Shown in pieces: positions 34,836-47,568 of a stretch of DNA of 64,000 bases. Position 1 is the stretch's first letter. Each line of letters starts with the position of its first letter. The DNA is from Clarkia xantiana subsp. parviflora (taxonomy: Eukaryota > Streptophyta > Magnoliopsida > Myrtales > Onagraceae), in the NCBI GenBank assembly GCA_036873135.1, contig JAPTYO010000009.1, positions 30,091,756 to 30,155,755 of the forward strand, in the 5' to 3' direction. The position numbers and the translations under genes are program-made. Under the pieces are notes generated by a model that was not told where the DNA came from, ran no database searches, and saw only the letters and a program-made list of their open reading frames with translations.

Positions 34836-37800
34836 TTATTGGGTGGGATCGTCTGGCCCTTTGGGTTTGTTGCCTCTAAGCATGTCTGAGAAACCCCCTC
34901 TCATTATTCGCATAAACCGTGTGTCCTCCGCCGCCACACCAGTAGGAGGCAGCTGTGCAAACTTTGGTGACTCTGGTGGTTTCTTCGGCGAGGAGGACTC
35001 TGCAGTCTCCTTTTTCCCCAGCAACCCACCGTCACCGAAAAAGCTCGTCACCGATGAGGTGATACCAAGATGTGCACCCATCAGACCTGTCCTGATCACT
35101 TCCAGGGTCCCACCTGACCGTTCCTTTAGGATCATTTCTAGGGCTTCTTTGTGAGCTGGATCCACCGCATCGTAATCTTTCAGCAGGTTTTGTATAGTTG
35201 GGAGCAGCAAATCCCGAATGCTATTTCCCGACAGATCTGCAGAAAATAACTCCAACAACTTGAGACGCTGTGGCATAAGGCTGGTCACTGTTTCAAAACA
35301 TAAGCATCAACAAACCTGTAGCATCCAATGCACGAATCGATTCACAGAAAGCATTGGCTCTTTCACGTCGATGGATCACGTTACTGGCTGGAACCGGCAC
35401 CGACGTAAGTAGGAAAATCTTGGACAAAAGATGTATCTAATTGTGTTAAACAAACAAATAAAGACCAGGGTCTAGTAGCAAAGCATGCGATGCAATAAAC
35501 TAAAATAAGTAAATCGTTTTATTCAGGATATAATCTCTCAATCTGTCTGTGGTGTGAGGGACAGCTACTCCTAATGCACGAATGACTGCAATTGTCGCTT
35601 CATGTGATCCTTCATCAATAAATGCATCCATTTGTACTCGTATCTTGTCAACAATCTGAATGAAGTAACAACAGATTTTGGATGATAACATGCATGATTC
35701 CAATGCCAAATTCAGCAGCAGAAACTGAAGGATCATTACATACCATATCATTTTTGAAATGTTGTGCTACTGACCCAAAAGCTTCAATACTTGCATACTT
35801 CACACTCAGATTCTGGTCCGATCCAAGGGTGACCAATGCTGGTAGGACATGAGTTGAAACAACTTTTGCATCGATATATGGGACCTAGAAAGAGAGGATT
35901 AAGTCGAATTGCATTCCACGTAATGTAGCGGAAGAGTATAAGTAGCGTACAATGACTTTCAACAAGGTAGCAGCATTGATTTTCATGGTTATGTTGGAGC
36001 TGACAACCATTTCCCATAAGATGTTGAATATCATAGTATGATGCTGTTCAAATGAACTGCAAGCAAATACAAGATCTTATTATGTCATTGGATAAGTGGA
36101 GCTATGACCAAAAAAAAGAGTAAACCACCAGTGAGAGTGCAATAAGGGTTGGAGCTGCACGAAAATCTGAAGCCTTTTTTTTTTACTGACTACAGAAAAT
36201 ACAGGGAGTTCCAAGCTTTCCTCTTTGCTCTTTAACCCTTTATTTTATAAGAGTGTAACTAAGAATAATATTATACATCCATTAGGTGTTCCTGAAAAGT
36301 TCACAATTTGGTGAGTAATAAAAATCGGTGATGTTTTAAATTAGGGTTAATAACTAAAAAACTGTCCAAAATTTACCCTATGTTAAAATTAGGTGTCTGA
36401 AGTTTGAAATGTTAAAATGGACGGTCCCAAGTTTCATTTTTGTTGAAATTTGGTGTCTCGGTGTGATTACTTTAGAGAAGTCAATTCCGACAAAACTGTA
36501 TGTCAAATTCGAGCTCTCATACACACTCCCTGCTCGTCATCTTGTCGGGACCGTCACCTAAAAAGTTGGTCACCTCCGGGCAAGTAAATCTCGCTCTATT
36601 GTCCTTGGAAAATGGCTCCACACCACTCTTCTAGAAACTTTTTTTTTTAATGTTCAATTTTTAGGTGAAATTTGACGATTTTGTAAAAAGTAAAGAGTGA
36701 TGGATTACGAGTGGGTTGGTGGGTTGATAGAAATGATTGAATGGAGATGAAAAGACGCACAAAGACACTCAATTTCAACAAAAATGAAACTTGGGACAGT
36801 CCATTTTAACATTTCAAACTTCAGACACCTAATTTTAACCTAGGGTAAACCTTGGACAGTTTTTTAGTTATTAACCCTTTAAATTAAAAGGATAAAAAAA
36901 GCTACAGGGAAGGGAAGAAGAAGAGGATCAAACCAAAGAAAACGGACGGCGAAGAATATTTCTGTGTTGTGTTTTCTCTGACTCTCTGTATTGGTGGCTT
37001 CAACCAAGTGTCTTCTCAAATACTCTGCTAACTGTTCGTGTCTACTGGGAGCACCCAAAACACCCGCTAGGAGAAGTGGCAGGACACACATTACAGCAAG
37101 TCTCTCTGCTACTGCAGTTCTTGGTCTTAGCCCTTTAACCAACAAAAACAAACGACTGAGTAATAGACTGGTCATCCTTAAGAAGAGCAAAAAATTTAGG
37201 TTTTGATCTTATTTACCTTTTATTTTGGATTGAGCAGAAGAAGAAAGATATGTCAAATCAGCAGTATCCCCTACAGAGACCATGAATATAGGCAAAACAA
37301 TGTGTACAAGGTAATCCTCTCCAAACCGTTCAGATACTGCTAACAAGAACTGGATTCCGAAAAAATATATAGTCAATAAAAAGAACATTAATACGGGTAC
37401 GGGTAATACAAAATTAAGACTTGCAGTAAATACCTTTACTGTTCGATTTCTTAAATTATCTTCCTTATGAGATAAGAAGCACATAAGCTGTATAAGATTA
37501 GGCAAGCACTCCAGATGTAACCATTCAAATGCAGGCCATTCCACGCGTCCCCTGCAAAATACATCACCCCTTTTAGATTAATGGAAGTACAGATTTCTGC
37601 TCCTCAAGTTCTATCAGCAGAAGATATGAATTAAAGAAAATTAGAGGGACCAAAGCTAACCGTGCATATAGTTCCAGCAAGGAGTTGGAGATCACTGTTT
37701 CTGTTAACCCTGAAGCTGGAAAAAAGGGACAAGTCTCTACTGCTCTTTGGTATATAAAAGGAAGCACCTCCAAAAGCATCCTCAACAGAACATCGATATT

Positions 37801-40800
37801 CCATCGCTCACGTTCTCCTAAAGCACGAAGATATGACTCAACCGAGCCTTCAACGCCTGAAAGTGGGGGACATCGCTAATATGTAATAGAAGAAGAAATA
37901 TTAGTTGGATGGACTGAGAGATAATCTTGATAATCAGAAACCTTTCCCAGAAACTACCTGAGCTGAGCTTAATATATGAGATAGTAAAACTCTCAGGATA
38001 TGGTCCAGTTTATTTCCCCACTTAATGACAGCTGGAAGTAGTTCTTTCAATGTGGTTTCCACCACTGCACCAGCAGGGTCGCACACCAACTGGAACATCA
38101 GCTCCTCAACCTATCAAAAGCCATAAACCTTGAAGAGCATGCCTTAATTTTATCTCTGCAACTTTTAGTAATTTCATTATGTGGTTTCACCTATTTTGAA
38201 AAATGGGTTTCATACCCCCTTGGTATGTTGCTAGTAATAAATAAGCTTTCTTTTTTTTGGTCAACATATAAGCTAGGGTTAATATCCTATGAAATGTCTG
38301 AATTTTGACAATGTTAAACGGAGAGGTCTGAATTTTCAAAAGTTAATTTGGAAGGTCTGAATTTTCAACTTTGTTGATATAAGAAGTCTCCGTCAATTTT
38401 TGCCGTTAAAACTGACGAAATTTGGTCACAAGCTTGACATGTGACCGAAAATAAACTTAAATGCTGAAAATGCCCTCCGACCAAAGTGTGCCCTTCACAT
38501 GCTTGACTTGAAAAGACGAAAATGCCCCTTAAAGCAAAAAAAAAACATTTTCTAAATTTGACTTCAGGGGTAATTTTGTCATTTCACATTTTTTCAAATA
38601 AGGTATTAAATAAAAATAAAATATTAAAAGGGGTAAAAGTGTCATTTCACACAATTCTGTTAAATTTAAACCTAAAAATGGACGGAAAACCAAAGTTCAA
38701 CAAAGTTGAAAATTCAGACATTCCAAATTAACTTTTGAAAATTCAGACCTCTCCGGTTAACATGGGTCAAAATTCAGACCTTTCATAGGTTATTAACCCT
38801 ATAAGCTAACATTTGATGTTGAAAAAATTATATATATATAACAGAAATTCATAGTTAGTTGCTCCATTCTTTAGCCTAGACCATGTGTCATTAGCCTGTT
38901 CTAGAGCTTACATTGTAGCCAAATCTGGGAAGAATCTTCTCCATGATTGCCTCAAAGCATATTTAGTGAGGCTGACCTTGAAATATTTTTCCAGGCTCGG
39001 AAAAAGAGGAAGCAGCAAAGCTAAGTTGTGTGCTGCAGCTTCACGGATTACAGTTGCTGAATCCTCCACCAGCTGTTGTACAATTGAAAGGATGAGAGAA
39101 TCACGAATTTCAGGCCTGACGTACTCCGCAAGTTGTCCACATGATTGAGCAACAAGCAACCTACGCTCCTCATACATGTGATTTATCTGAAATTACCAAA
39201 AAGGAAATGCATAAGTTATTTCGGGAAACTGGTCCAAATATAAGCCAAATTAATTGGCTTTGGTACAAGCAAATTAGTTTCAGTACTCACTTGCTCCCAG
39301 CACTGAGGAAGCAATTCTGTCTCAGTTCTCATTTCTCCAACATTCTTTGCCAGGGTAACACAAGCCTGCAAGAAGAGATTCACGAGTTCTAGATTACTAA
39401 AGACTCATATGAAAAATAAGTATTCCCATAGATATCTTACATCCATAATGATCTGTCTCTGCTGTTCATCAGGACGTTTAATTAAATTGAACAAGGTGTG
39501 GGTCAAGGAATCTCGTGTATTGCTATCTGGATGACGCTCAATTGCACACATTATTAAGGGAAGAAGTTCCTGCATGTAAATAATGAAATAATTTCTTATC
39601 CCATCTGCTAACTATTTAATGGCTAGCTATCTGTTTATGGCAGAACAGTATGAAAGTAAAGATCAAACCTCACGATGGTTAATCAACACATAAGGAACTA
39701 TCTTTGGCAAAGCATCTGCAAGAATTTGAATGGTCTCTGAACCCTGGAAACCAACAGCTTCTCAACAAATGAAGAACAGAGAATTTATCCTCGTAATATG
39801 AAGTATGCAAAATAAAGCAACAGGAATTGCTTACTGTCTTGTCAGCAGCTTCGCCACTTAAACTCAGTTTATCAGGAAGTTTACTACCCCCTAAGGGAGC
39901 TTCCCCGTTTTGCTTGCAGCCATCACCATTCTCAGTGGGCTTGTTATCATTTGTAGAGTTCGTCAAAACATGTTCTATAGCTATCTCAGACTTTGATTGG
40001 TTATCAAAGGTTTGAGAAAGCAAAAGATGGGTATCCACAGATTCCCCAACTCCTGATGATAATTCAACTGAATGAGATGCTATGCCCCTGTCCTCGTGTA
40101 TCTCGACAACTCTTTCTTCTTTTGGCAATGTCTCTTCCTCAGTGTTTACTGAACTTAGAGAACTAGGAGGAATTGTGATTTTTGACTTCAAATTTTCTAC
40201 TTCTAATTGAAGTAGTTTTATTTCTTCCTTGTACTTATCCAATGTGTGAGATTGGACCGACTGGATATCAGCATTATCCAAGTTCCTTGCACCAAGGGTT
40301 CCTTCAATGTGTACTTTTAATGCAGTGATCTCAGCTCTGCACTCTGTGAGCTCTGCCCTTTGATGGTCTGATAGTTGCTTCAAAACTTGCACCTGGACAA
40401 AGGTTTAACTCTCAGTTCCTTGAAATCAAAGTAAGGGAAATTTCTTCATAACGACATAGCCGACTAACAAAATATTACCAGGTTCTCCCGATCCCTGAGA
40501 TCTTTCTGCAGAGCTTCCAAGGATTTAGTTAATACAGCTAACTGACCATCTACTTGATCTTTGTTTCTCAACAGAGAATTTTTTTCATCCGTCAAACTTG
40601 CATTTTCTTTTCTCAAAGACTCGTTTTCTCGGAGCATTGCAATTTTCTCCTGCATTATAGAGTATTTCCTTTCATGTGCAAATGACATTCGCAATAAAGA
40701 GAAAGAAAGAATGCATTAACTTGGATTTTGTGTGCTTGAACAAAAACCTCTCTTTATCCAAGTTATAAAACATCCACGCCGGTAAATGCAACACAGAACT

Positions 40801-42977
40801 ACACTATAGTCTATATTCATAATACTCTTGATATGGTCGAAGACTCAAAAATCTTGAAGATCTTAAATCATATATGCAGAAATAAACTTGTATGAGAACC
40901 CAGTTTCAACTACTAAAATAAATTCTACATTCTATAGATGGTATACCCTCTTCATGCCAGAAAGCTACGATAAGTTTAACTTGGAGTATTATACAGTCGG
41001 CACATCTGAACGATTATTTCTCCTATGTTATGGAAATCTGCACTTACAACAACTCCACAATTCTATGATTGTTACTACTCAATAGTTGGTCCAATTCACA
41101 AGTTTTTCTTGTTCAATATATCAGATTAGACCAAGGAAGGAATGCCCATTTGTACATTATACAAGAAAATAAATAACTTTTCAACTAGGAGATGAGTGCA
41201 CTTTTTCTGCTTCAAGTGTTGCAGAGGGTACCTCAGCAGCCTCTGTAGTGGATGAAAGATACTGATAATAATAATGTCGCAAAGCATCGGGCACACAAGC
41301 AGGTGTCTCTTTCTGGACATCAAGGTTCTGGTCTGCCACCTGCAGAAAAATACTTTCAGAATGATATTTTTTTTGGCCAAGTTTCAGAATGATATAAATA
41401 TATCAGATTCTTCCGAGCGTGACTAGAGATGAACTTCTGCAAATAATGCTGGACAGGGGAAACTAGTCCCAAAAAGTTATATAAACTGAACAGAACTGCA
41501 TATCGGAACCCCAGCATTAAGAAGGTAAGAACAAGCAAATACTTTTCAATGGACCAAAAGAAAACACGCGTTTTCTACTGTGAAAAAATATATAAAAAAA
41601 TGGCAGACACTAAGGAAGTCGACCTGGAAGAAGAATTTTTGTCAAAACTAGTGTTTTATCTTGGTGTAGATTCCGAACAAATAGAGAGAAGAAAATAAAT
41701 AAATTTAGTACATAAAAAATAACTTGCATAGGCGAAGGGGAAATGCAGATCTAACACACCTCTTCATAAAATGTCATCGCACTTAGCTTGTACCCGGCTA
41801 GAAGCAAATATTCCTTGACTGCGAAGTTGAGATCCCTACGTTCGTTATCCTTTAAAGGGCCCAAATCAGAAAAGTGGGCATCTGTTCTTTTTCTTTGTAT
41901 CTCGGCTACTTGATTGTTTGAGTCTGAATTGGAGGCTGCAAACATTGAAACACAGAGAGAAGCTTGAAATTCAAGAAAATATAAAAATAATGCTGGGCAC
42001 TATCTAACTGAAAGAAACCTTCGTATGAAAGGAGATGACGGACGATCTCTATGCACAGCACATCATCTGTTTTAGACTTTTATTCTAAAACACTCATAAT
42101 ATTACATAGGGTCAGATGGTATGCAGCTTTTTTATTATGAGCAACCTCGGTAAATAATATATCGAGCAGATATCACATGTCCAACTACAGTTCTGCAATC
42201 TTAAAAATGATGTTAATGGTTCCAATGTTAGGAAGACAAGTAAACTTACAGCTCAAATCACTTTGGAAAGATTCTGCTTTCCTCTGCAACTCCCCTTTCC
42301 ACTTTGTAATATCCTCATGGGCTAGACGGAGCTCGTATTCGCAGAGAGCTATTTTTTCTTCCAATCTTTCCTTCTCTTCTAGCAAAAACTGGGGATCTGC
42401 AGCTGCTTTAAAGCACATTTTGAAGCAGATCATGGAATCATCAATACAGCGGACTAGCTTCCTATCACGAGACTTGATAAGTAAATCACTATAGCTAGTG
42501 GGGTGAAGTCACTAGCTAGTACCTGGCCAGTCTTACAAGCAGCTTTATCTATAACTAAATCAAACCATCGATTAAATTTCTAGTTCAAAGCTGATCATTC
42601 GGATTCCACTAAGAAACAAAGAGAAACGATTTCATGTCACTCCTGGGAAGCGCAATGCCAGCACAATTCCCTCGAAACTTAGATAAGCAGACCTTACTTC
42701 TGATTAGCTCCGCTATTCTACTGACAGCAATGAAGAGCATAAGTTAAAGGATGCATGCGGATTCAAAATGCAACTTACCTCGAAGAGAATTGAAGCGAGA
42801 GATCTGATCAGCCGGAAAATGGGAGGGATCGGCGAAGAATTCTTGAAGGCGGATGGCATGAGCATCGCGGCCATCGTCAAGGAGCTCGTGGAGCAGCTCG
42901 AAAGCTGTAAGCAAGTAGTTCTCCTCCAACAGGAAGTTAACCACGCAGTTGCAGAGAGATGAACGCTCAACATCCAT
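34836..42977 (-). CDS. LisH, coiled-coil and HEAT-repeat protein (RELCH / At5g16210 type), 20 coding exons, about 1204 aa
   Basis: Exons, 5' to 3': 42977-42779, 42405-42250, 41935-41760, 41339-41232, 40649-40479, 40392-39835, 39743-39669, 39569-39441, 39365-39291, 39186-38977, 38110-37958, 37875-37661, 37551-37434, 37349-37217, 37132-36934, 36056-35951, 35884-35744, 35655-35518, 35418-35316, 35287-34836. They join in frame to 1204 codons plus stop, close to the about 1180 residues I recall for Arabidopsis At5g16210. Residues about 4-36 form a LisH motif (CNCVVNFLLEENYLLTAFEL), 214-345 a coiled coil (EKIAMLRENESLRKENASL), and about 457-1110 HEAT repeats (ALPKIVPYVLINHRE, AAAHNLALLLPLFP, ALVTLGSDQNLSVKYASIEA). 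The tail is Ser/Pro-rich. In animals RELCH ties Rab11 recycling endosomes to the trans-Golgi for sterol transfer; the plant role is inferred only. Introns 10 and 15 each hold a Mutator-type insertion. The donor after exon 18 is not GT. Confidence 0.9.
36344..36877. mobile_element. Mutator-type non-autonomous element in intron 15, 534 bp
   Basis: Ends GGGTTAATAACTAAAAAACT in both orientations, terminal inverted repeats of about 125 bp, and perfect 9-bp target repeats TTTAAATTA (36335-36343, 36878-36886). It sits inside the intron between exons 15 and 16 of the LisH/HEAT gene. No coding capacity. Confidence 0.88.
38276..38799. mobile_element. Mutator-type non-autonomous element in intron 10, 524 bp
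   Basis: Ends GGGTTAAT(A)NCCTATGAAA in both orientations, inverted repeats of about 105 bp, and perfect 9-bp target repeats TATAAGCTA (38267-38275, 38800-38808). It lies in the intron between exons 10 and 11. The subterminal AGGTCTGAATTTTCAA motif is repeated inside each arm. Confidence 0.88.
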
Positions 42978-43794
42978 AACCAGTACCGGAATTCGATCAA
43001 CGGCGTCTCCGATTTAACATGAAGCCGTCGTCCAAAGCTCTTCTTCCCGGCAGCTGATTAATGGATCGGAGATCTATTCAAACCGATCTTGTAATCATTT
43101 ATATATGTCATGTAATTTCGGTATTATTCACTCAAGCGGGGAAACAGTGGATCTACGGCGGGCGCTATACCGTCGATCTACTTACATTTGTATTTATGAC
43201 AGATATTTTGACGGTAGTGATGAAGTTCAGGGCCTGGTGGCGCTAAATACATGACACCCCATAGAGATTAGTGAACCGTCACGAATATCAACGGTCAACT
43301 CTAATGTTTTGAGTAAATCTTAAGAAAGAAAGTAAATGAACAAATATATTGGTGCTTGATAAGATTTTATATTATTTTTTATAGAAATTTTACAGGAAAT
43401 TTCATAGTTTGTAGCAATACTCGTTTTATATTGAACTTATGGTTAGTATGTTTGCATATGATTTTTTTTAAATGCGCTTGGCAGTGTATACCGAAAGTGT
43501 TTTTGCATTGAAACACACTTTCAACGCTTTTGGTAACACAATGTGAATTTTTTTTATTTTATTTTAAACACTACTTCTTGAAATGCATTTTTTTACAAAG
43601 CAACAGGGGTGATGCTTTCTAAAAGACACTTTCTGAAAAATCATTTTTGCCATGTTTTTATATTTCATTTTTACCCTTAAAATCTTTTTACAAACCCTAT
43701 ATTACCATTGGTTAAACATTTACATCTCCATAAAACTTAACATATTTTTTATTATATAAATTTCTTATTTTTCAAAGAAAAGTATTTTTTATAT
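42978..43794. other. 5' flank and promoter region of the LisH/HEAT gene
   Basis: The first about 80 bp upstream of the start codon (to about 43060) are GC-richer and probably 5' UTR. Beyond is AT-rich DNA. I see no clear TATA box. The next element begins at 43795, so the promoter is confined to about 750 bp or extends into transposon sequence. Confidence 0.4.
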
Positions 43795-44605
43795 GGGTTA
43801 AAGGTACTTTTCATACCACATGTTTGGCCGAATGTGGCTTTTAGTACCGGATGTTTGGTTTTGTATACTTTTGGTACCAAACGTTTGAAAAAATGTGGTT
43901 TTTGGTACATCCGTTAGTTGGCTGTTAGTTTTTTCCGTTAAATGACATGTGCAAGTCACGTGACCGACCCTAAACTTTCGATTTTATTCAATTTAGTCCC
44001 TCAAATATATTCCTAACTTTTAATTTGTTTAATTTAGTCCCAAAACTTCAAAATCAATTCCAATTTAACCATTGAACCCAATTGACCTAGCCGGACCTAG
44101 CCTAGGGCTAGGTCCGACCCTGGTTCGGGGTCGCTGGACCCAGCCAAACCTGACCCAAGGTCGGACCTAACCCAATTTGGATCGAATTTGGGCTAGGTCC
44201 GAATTGACCTAGCCGGACCTAGCCTAGGGCTAGGTCCGACCCTGGGTCAGGGTCGACTGGGCCCGGCGACCCCAACCCAGATTCGGACCTAGCCCTAGGC
44301 TAGGTCCGGCTAGGTCAATTGGGTTCGATGATTCAATTGGAATTGATTTTGAAGTTTTGGGACTAAATTAAACAAATTAAAAGTTATGAATATATTTGAG
44401 GGACTAAATTGAACAAAATCGAAATTTTAGGGTCGGTCACGTGACTTGCACATGTCACTTAACGGAAAAAACTAACGGCCAACTAACGGATGTACCAAAA
44501 GCCACATTTTTTCAAACGTTTGGTACCAAAAGTATACATAACCAAACATGTGGTACTAAAAGCCACATTCGGCCAAACATGTGGTATGAAAAGTACATTT
44601 AACCC
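43795..44605. mobile_element. Palindromic Mutator-type element, 811 bp
   Basis: Ends GGGTTAAAGGTACTTTTCAT (left) and GGGTTAAATGTACTTTTCAT (right, complement), with perfect 9-bp target repeats TTTTTATAT (43786-43794, 44606-44614). The inverted repeats reach about 300 bp or more, continuing into a central CCTAGCCGGACCTAGCC / GGCTAGGTCCGGCTAGG palindrome. The first 17 bases equal those of the 1052-2214 element, so both belong to one family, though the inner arms differ. Confidence 0.88.
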
Positions 44606-44614
44606 TTTTTATAT

Positions 44615-45303
44615 AATATTATAAATGTTTAATAATTATAAACTACGATTAGGGGTTGGAAGTCGGAGGCCCCCTGTGTATGATTCCGCGCCTTCTACAT
44701 GTCCTTCTTGTCTGTTTGGAAAATGAAGACTGGACCTATTGATATAATAAGTGTTCTCGTCGGAACGAGCAAAGACGCAAGTCTTAGGTTATTATTATAT
44801 ATTATAATATTTATACAGGCTTATTATCATATAATATAATAATAATAATAAATAAATAGTATAGAAATATGTATTGTTGATTTTTAATTTTTTTAATAAT
44901 ATATACGTAAAGTATATTGATTAATAAAATCATGTTTACAATATATAGACACTAAAAAATGAATTAGTAAATAAACTTTTTGAATAATTATATTCGACGA
45001 CAATCTACTATGACTGAAAACGAGCATAGTCAAGCTTGATATCTGTCAAGCTCGAATCGATTAAAAATTATCGAGCTCGAACTCGATCGAGCTCAAATTT
45101 ATGAAACTTGAAATCGACTCGTGTCCAAACCCGATATAATCGAGTTGCACACAAATCAACTAGTATTTCTAGTATAAATCAGAATAAGTTAGCATTTCTC
45201 ATTACTGCCCGACTCGACTCGACACGGATGTTCATTATACGGCACACTAAGTAGTACTTTTCATGACTACAATAATCGATATCGACTCGAACTCAAATAA
45301 ATT
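44615..45303. other. AT-rich spacer with CTCGA-rich remnant
   Basis: No coding feature. A patch at about 45035-45300 (CGAGCTCGAACTCGATCGAG) resembles the core of the hAT element at 3250-3700 and may be a degraded copy. Confidence 0.35.
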
Positions 45304-45885
45304 TGTTGGATTTAGGGGCATAAATACTACAGAAACAAAGCACGTGTACATGCCAGGCAATCTAGTTACGCAGAGGAATAAATGCACATACCAGTAATTA
45401 CTTTCATGTAGTCCCAAGATATTTGAGGGGAGTTCTATCCGCCTGACGGCTCCTGTAAGAATTCTGGTTAAGGAATCTCCTACACGGAATGTTCTCCACG
45501 GCAAAGCCTCTTGTCAATTCCTAGCAGGGGGGATCTCTGAGGTAAATTGCTCAAAGCAATTTGACACCTAGAACCCTAGGGGATTCGACCGAACTTGATG
45601 TAGAGAGGGGGAGGGATTTCTTTGGTCTCAACGCTAAGGAGAAGAGAGTGATTAGCTTCTAATAAATTCCTGACAGCCCCTATTTATAGAGGAGGTGTGA
45701 TAAATCTCACCTCCTTAAACATCACATGTTTCGACCGGCCTAGGTATTGGGGAGGCCCAATTTTGGGCCTCCCAAGTCAATTGGGATTTTAGGCCTATCC
45801 CAAAATCCCTAATGTGACATAACCCAATAACCTTAAATGTTGGTCTTATATTAAAGGGCTCCTATTATGGCGGCTTTTGGATTAC
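45304..45885 (-). mobile_element. Copia LTR (family b), solo or 3' copy
   Basis: Starts TGTTGGATTTAGGGGC, with a TATA box on the minus strand (CCTCTATAAATAGGGGC, about 45680-45697) and the GGCCCAATTTTGGGCC motif. There is no primer site on its left, so it is a solo LTR or the 3' LTR of a minus-strand element. It differs clearly from the LTR at 49554, so the two need not be partners. The right end is not sharp. Confidence 0.65.
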
Positions 45886-46794
45886 GATTATAAGGATGGG
45901 CTGATACGCACAAGTCGAGAGCATATGAGTCGAGATCCGTGCAAGAGGTCGACGACTAATCACGCTCAGAATGTAAAAACAAAGGAAGATGGTCGACACC
46001 AAATATTGGAAAGGTCGACATTTAAAGTCTTCAAAGAATGGAAACTAGTCAGCTCCAAACTCTTCCTCTTAAGGCAAGAGTCGAGTCGACAGCCAGGTAC
46101 CATCGAAGAAACCTTCCTCCTAAGGAAAGGAAAACTGGCAACATGCTTTCCGCCTTAGAGAAAACCCTTCCTCTTAAGGAAAGGACAGGTGGCGACGTGC
46201 TTCGACCGCCAGAAGAAAACTTTCCTAGCTAAGAAAATGTGAGGTGGCGACCGGCTTGTCAAACATGTTCATCATTACGAAATTTATTATATAATGGAGT
46301 ACTAACAATTAAGAAAGAAATAAATCGGTCTGCCCTTAGAACTACGCAGTCGATGGATATTAATGGTATTTCGATGTTTCGCGATATTTAGATGAATGAG
46401 TGTGAGTACTTTTGTTTGATCTGACCATATTTGGTGGATATTTTGGTTTTAAATTTGTTTCGGTTTGATCCCGTTTTATTGGGTCGATTAATTTTAACAA
46501 GTAGATCTCATTTTCAAATCGAATGGAAACTACTTTATTCAATAAATCTGAATCTTAATCAACCAAAACAAACATTTAAACGAACAAATAGGAAATCCAT
46601 CAACAACAATAATAAGGATTATGATCATAGATTGAAGCTTCAATGAAGGTAAGATAGACAAGCAGTCTCGATCACGTTCAGCGTTCCACCTGAAAAAATT
46701 CACAAGTGAATTTGATCAGATGTCTTGCATCAAATAAAACGTCTTTCAGTTCTATGTGTGTGGTAAACGAGGCGTACGTATTAGGGCACACGAA
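45886..46794. other. Non-coding transposon-associated sequence
   Basis: Contains three short repeats around CTTCCTCTTAAGG / CCTTCCTCCTAAGG (46060-46240) and AT-rich DNA. No coding frame of known type. Confidence 0.35.
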
Positions 46795-47568
46795 TCAACG
46801 GTGGTTTGCACCGGACCATCGTTTAGACTTTTTATTGCTGGGTTTAGCCAAGCATTTCCGAAGACCGTCGAATCTGTCATCGGTTGTCTCGGGTTCTTTG
46901 AAGGTGGTTCCTTCCTCATGGTTGACCTCATACAGATCTACGATTGTCTTAATCGATGTGATCAGACGTGTGAGGCCATTATCGCCAGCAAACCATGATA
47001 GAGGAAACATCTTCATTACTTTCCGAGCTCTTTTCCATACGTCTACTTCGTCAGTGGGATCATGAACGGCTATAACACCGTCATCACTGCATAGAATACT
47101 ATAGTATTCTGCCATGAGGTCTTTTGCTTCAGCGGCCTTTCCACCTCCGTAGCGGAGGCGAATGGCACACCAAAGATGCAATGCGCTGCTCTCCATAAAC
47201 TCCTCTTCTACTTCAATTGACAGTTTTGAGTAAATCAATTCTCGTGTTGTCAGATCGTTCCTCAACCTTTTCTTGCTGTTGTAGGGGTATGGCTTTCCAT
47301 ATTCGTCCATCTCGATCCTTGTTTCTTTCAGATTGATTCGTTCATCAACATCCGCAGCAATGAGGAGATCCTCAACACTATCTTTCCATTCATCATAATT
47401 CATACCATCCAGATTGTGAGGTTCATAGAAGCGTACTGACCCCCAGCCATGAAAACTAACACATTGATAATCATGCATAATCAGGGAGACAATAACATTT
47501 TGAGAAAGAATTGCATACGTCATATATCTATTAAGATGGAATACGACAAATAATGATTCCTCAGCCAT
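46795..47568 (-). pseudogene. Copia gag-like protein (257 aa frame)
   Basis: An open frame whose middle reads FYEPHNLDGMNYDEWKDSVE, matching the gag opening of plant Copia elements (a short N-terminal phrase, then NY..W...ME). LWCAIRLRYGGGKAAEAKDL later recalls the capsid 'W..L...Y' segment. No zinc knuckle, protease, integrase or RT follows. The true start may be an internal Met, since the first about 35 residues look unlike gag. Copia LTRs of the same orientation lie on both sides (45304, 49554). It could also be a domesticated fragment, but nothing here shows that. Confidence 0.5.

Noticed and set aside
35430..35530. Calling the exon 18/19 intron a minor (U12, AT-AC) intron
   Set aside because: An ATATCCT motif exists, but the branch-like TTTTCCTAC would lie at the acceptor itself and the join would delete conserved-looking residues; kept only as an alternative.
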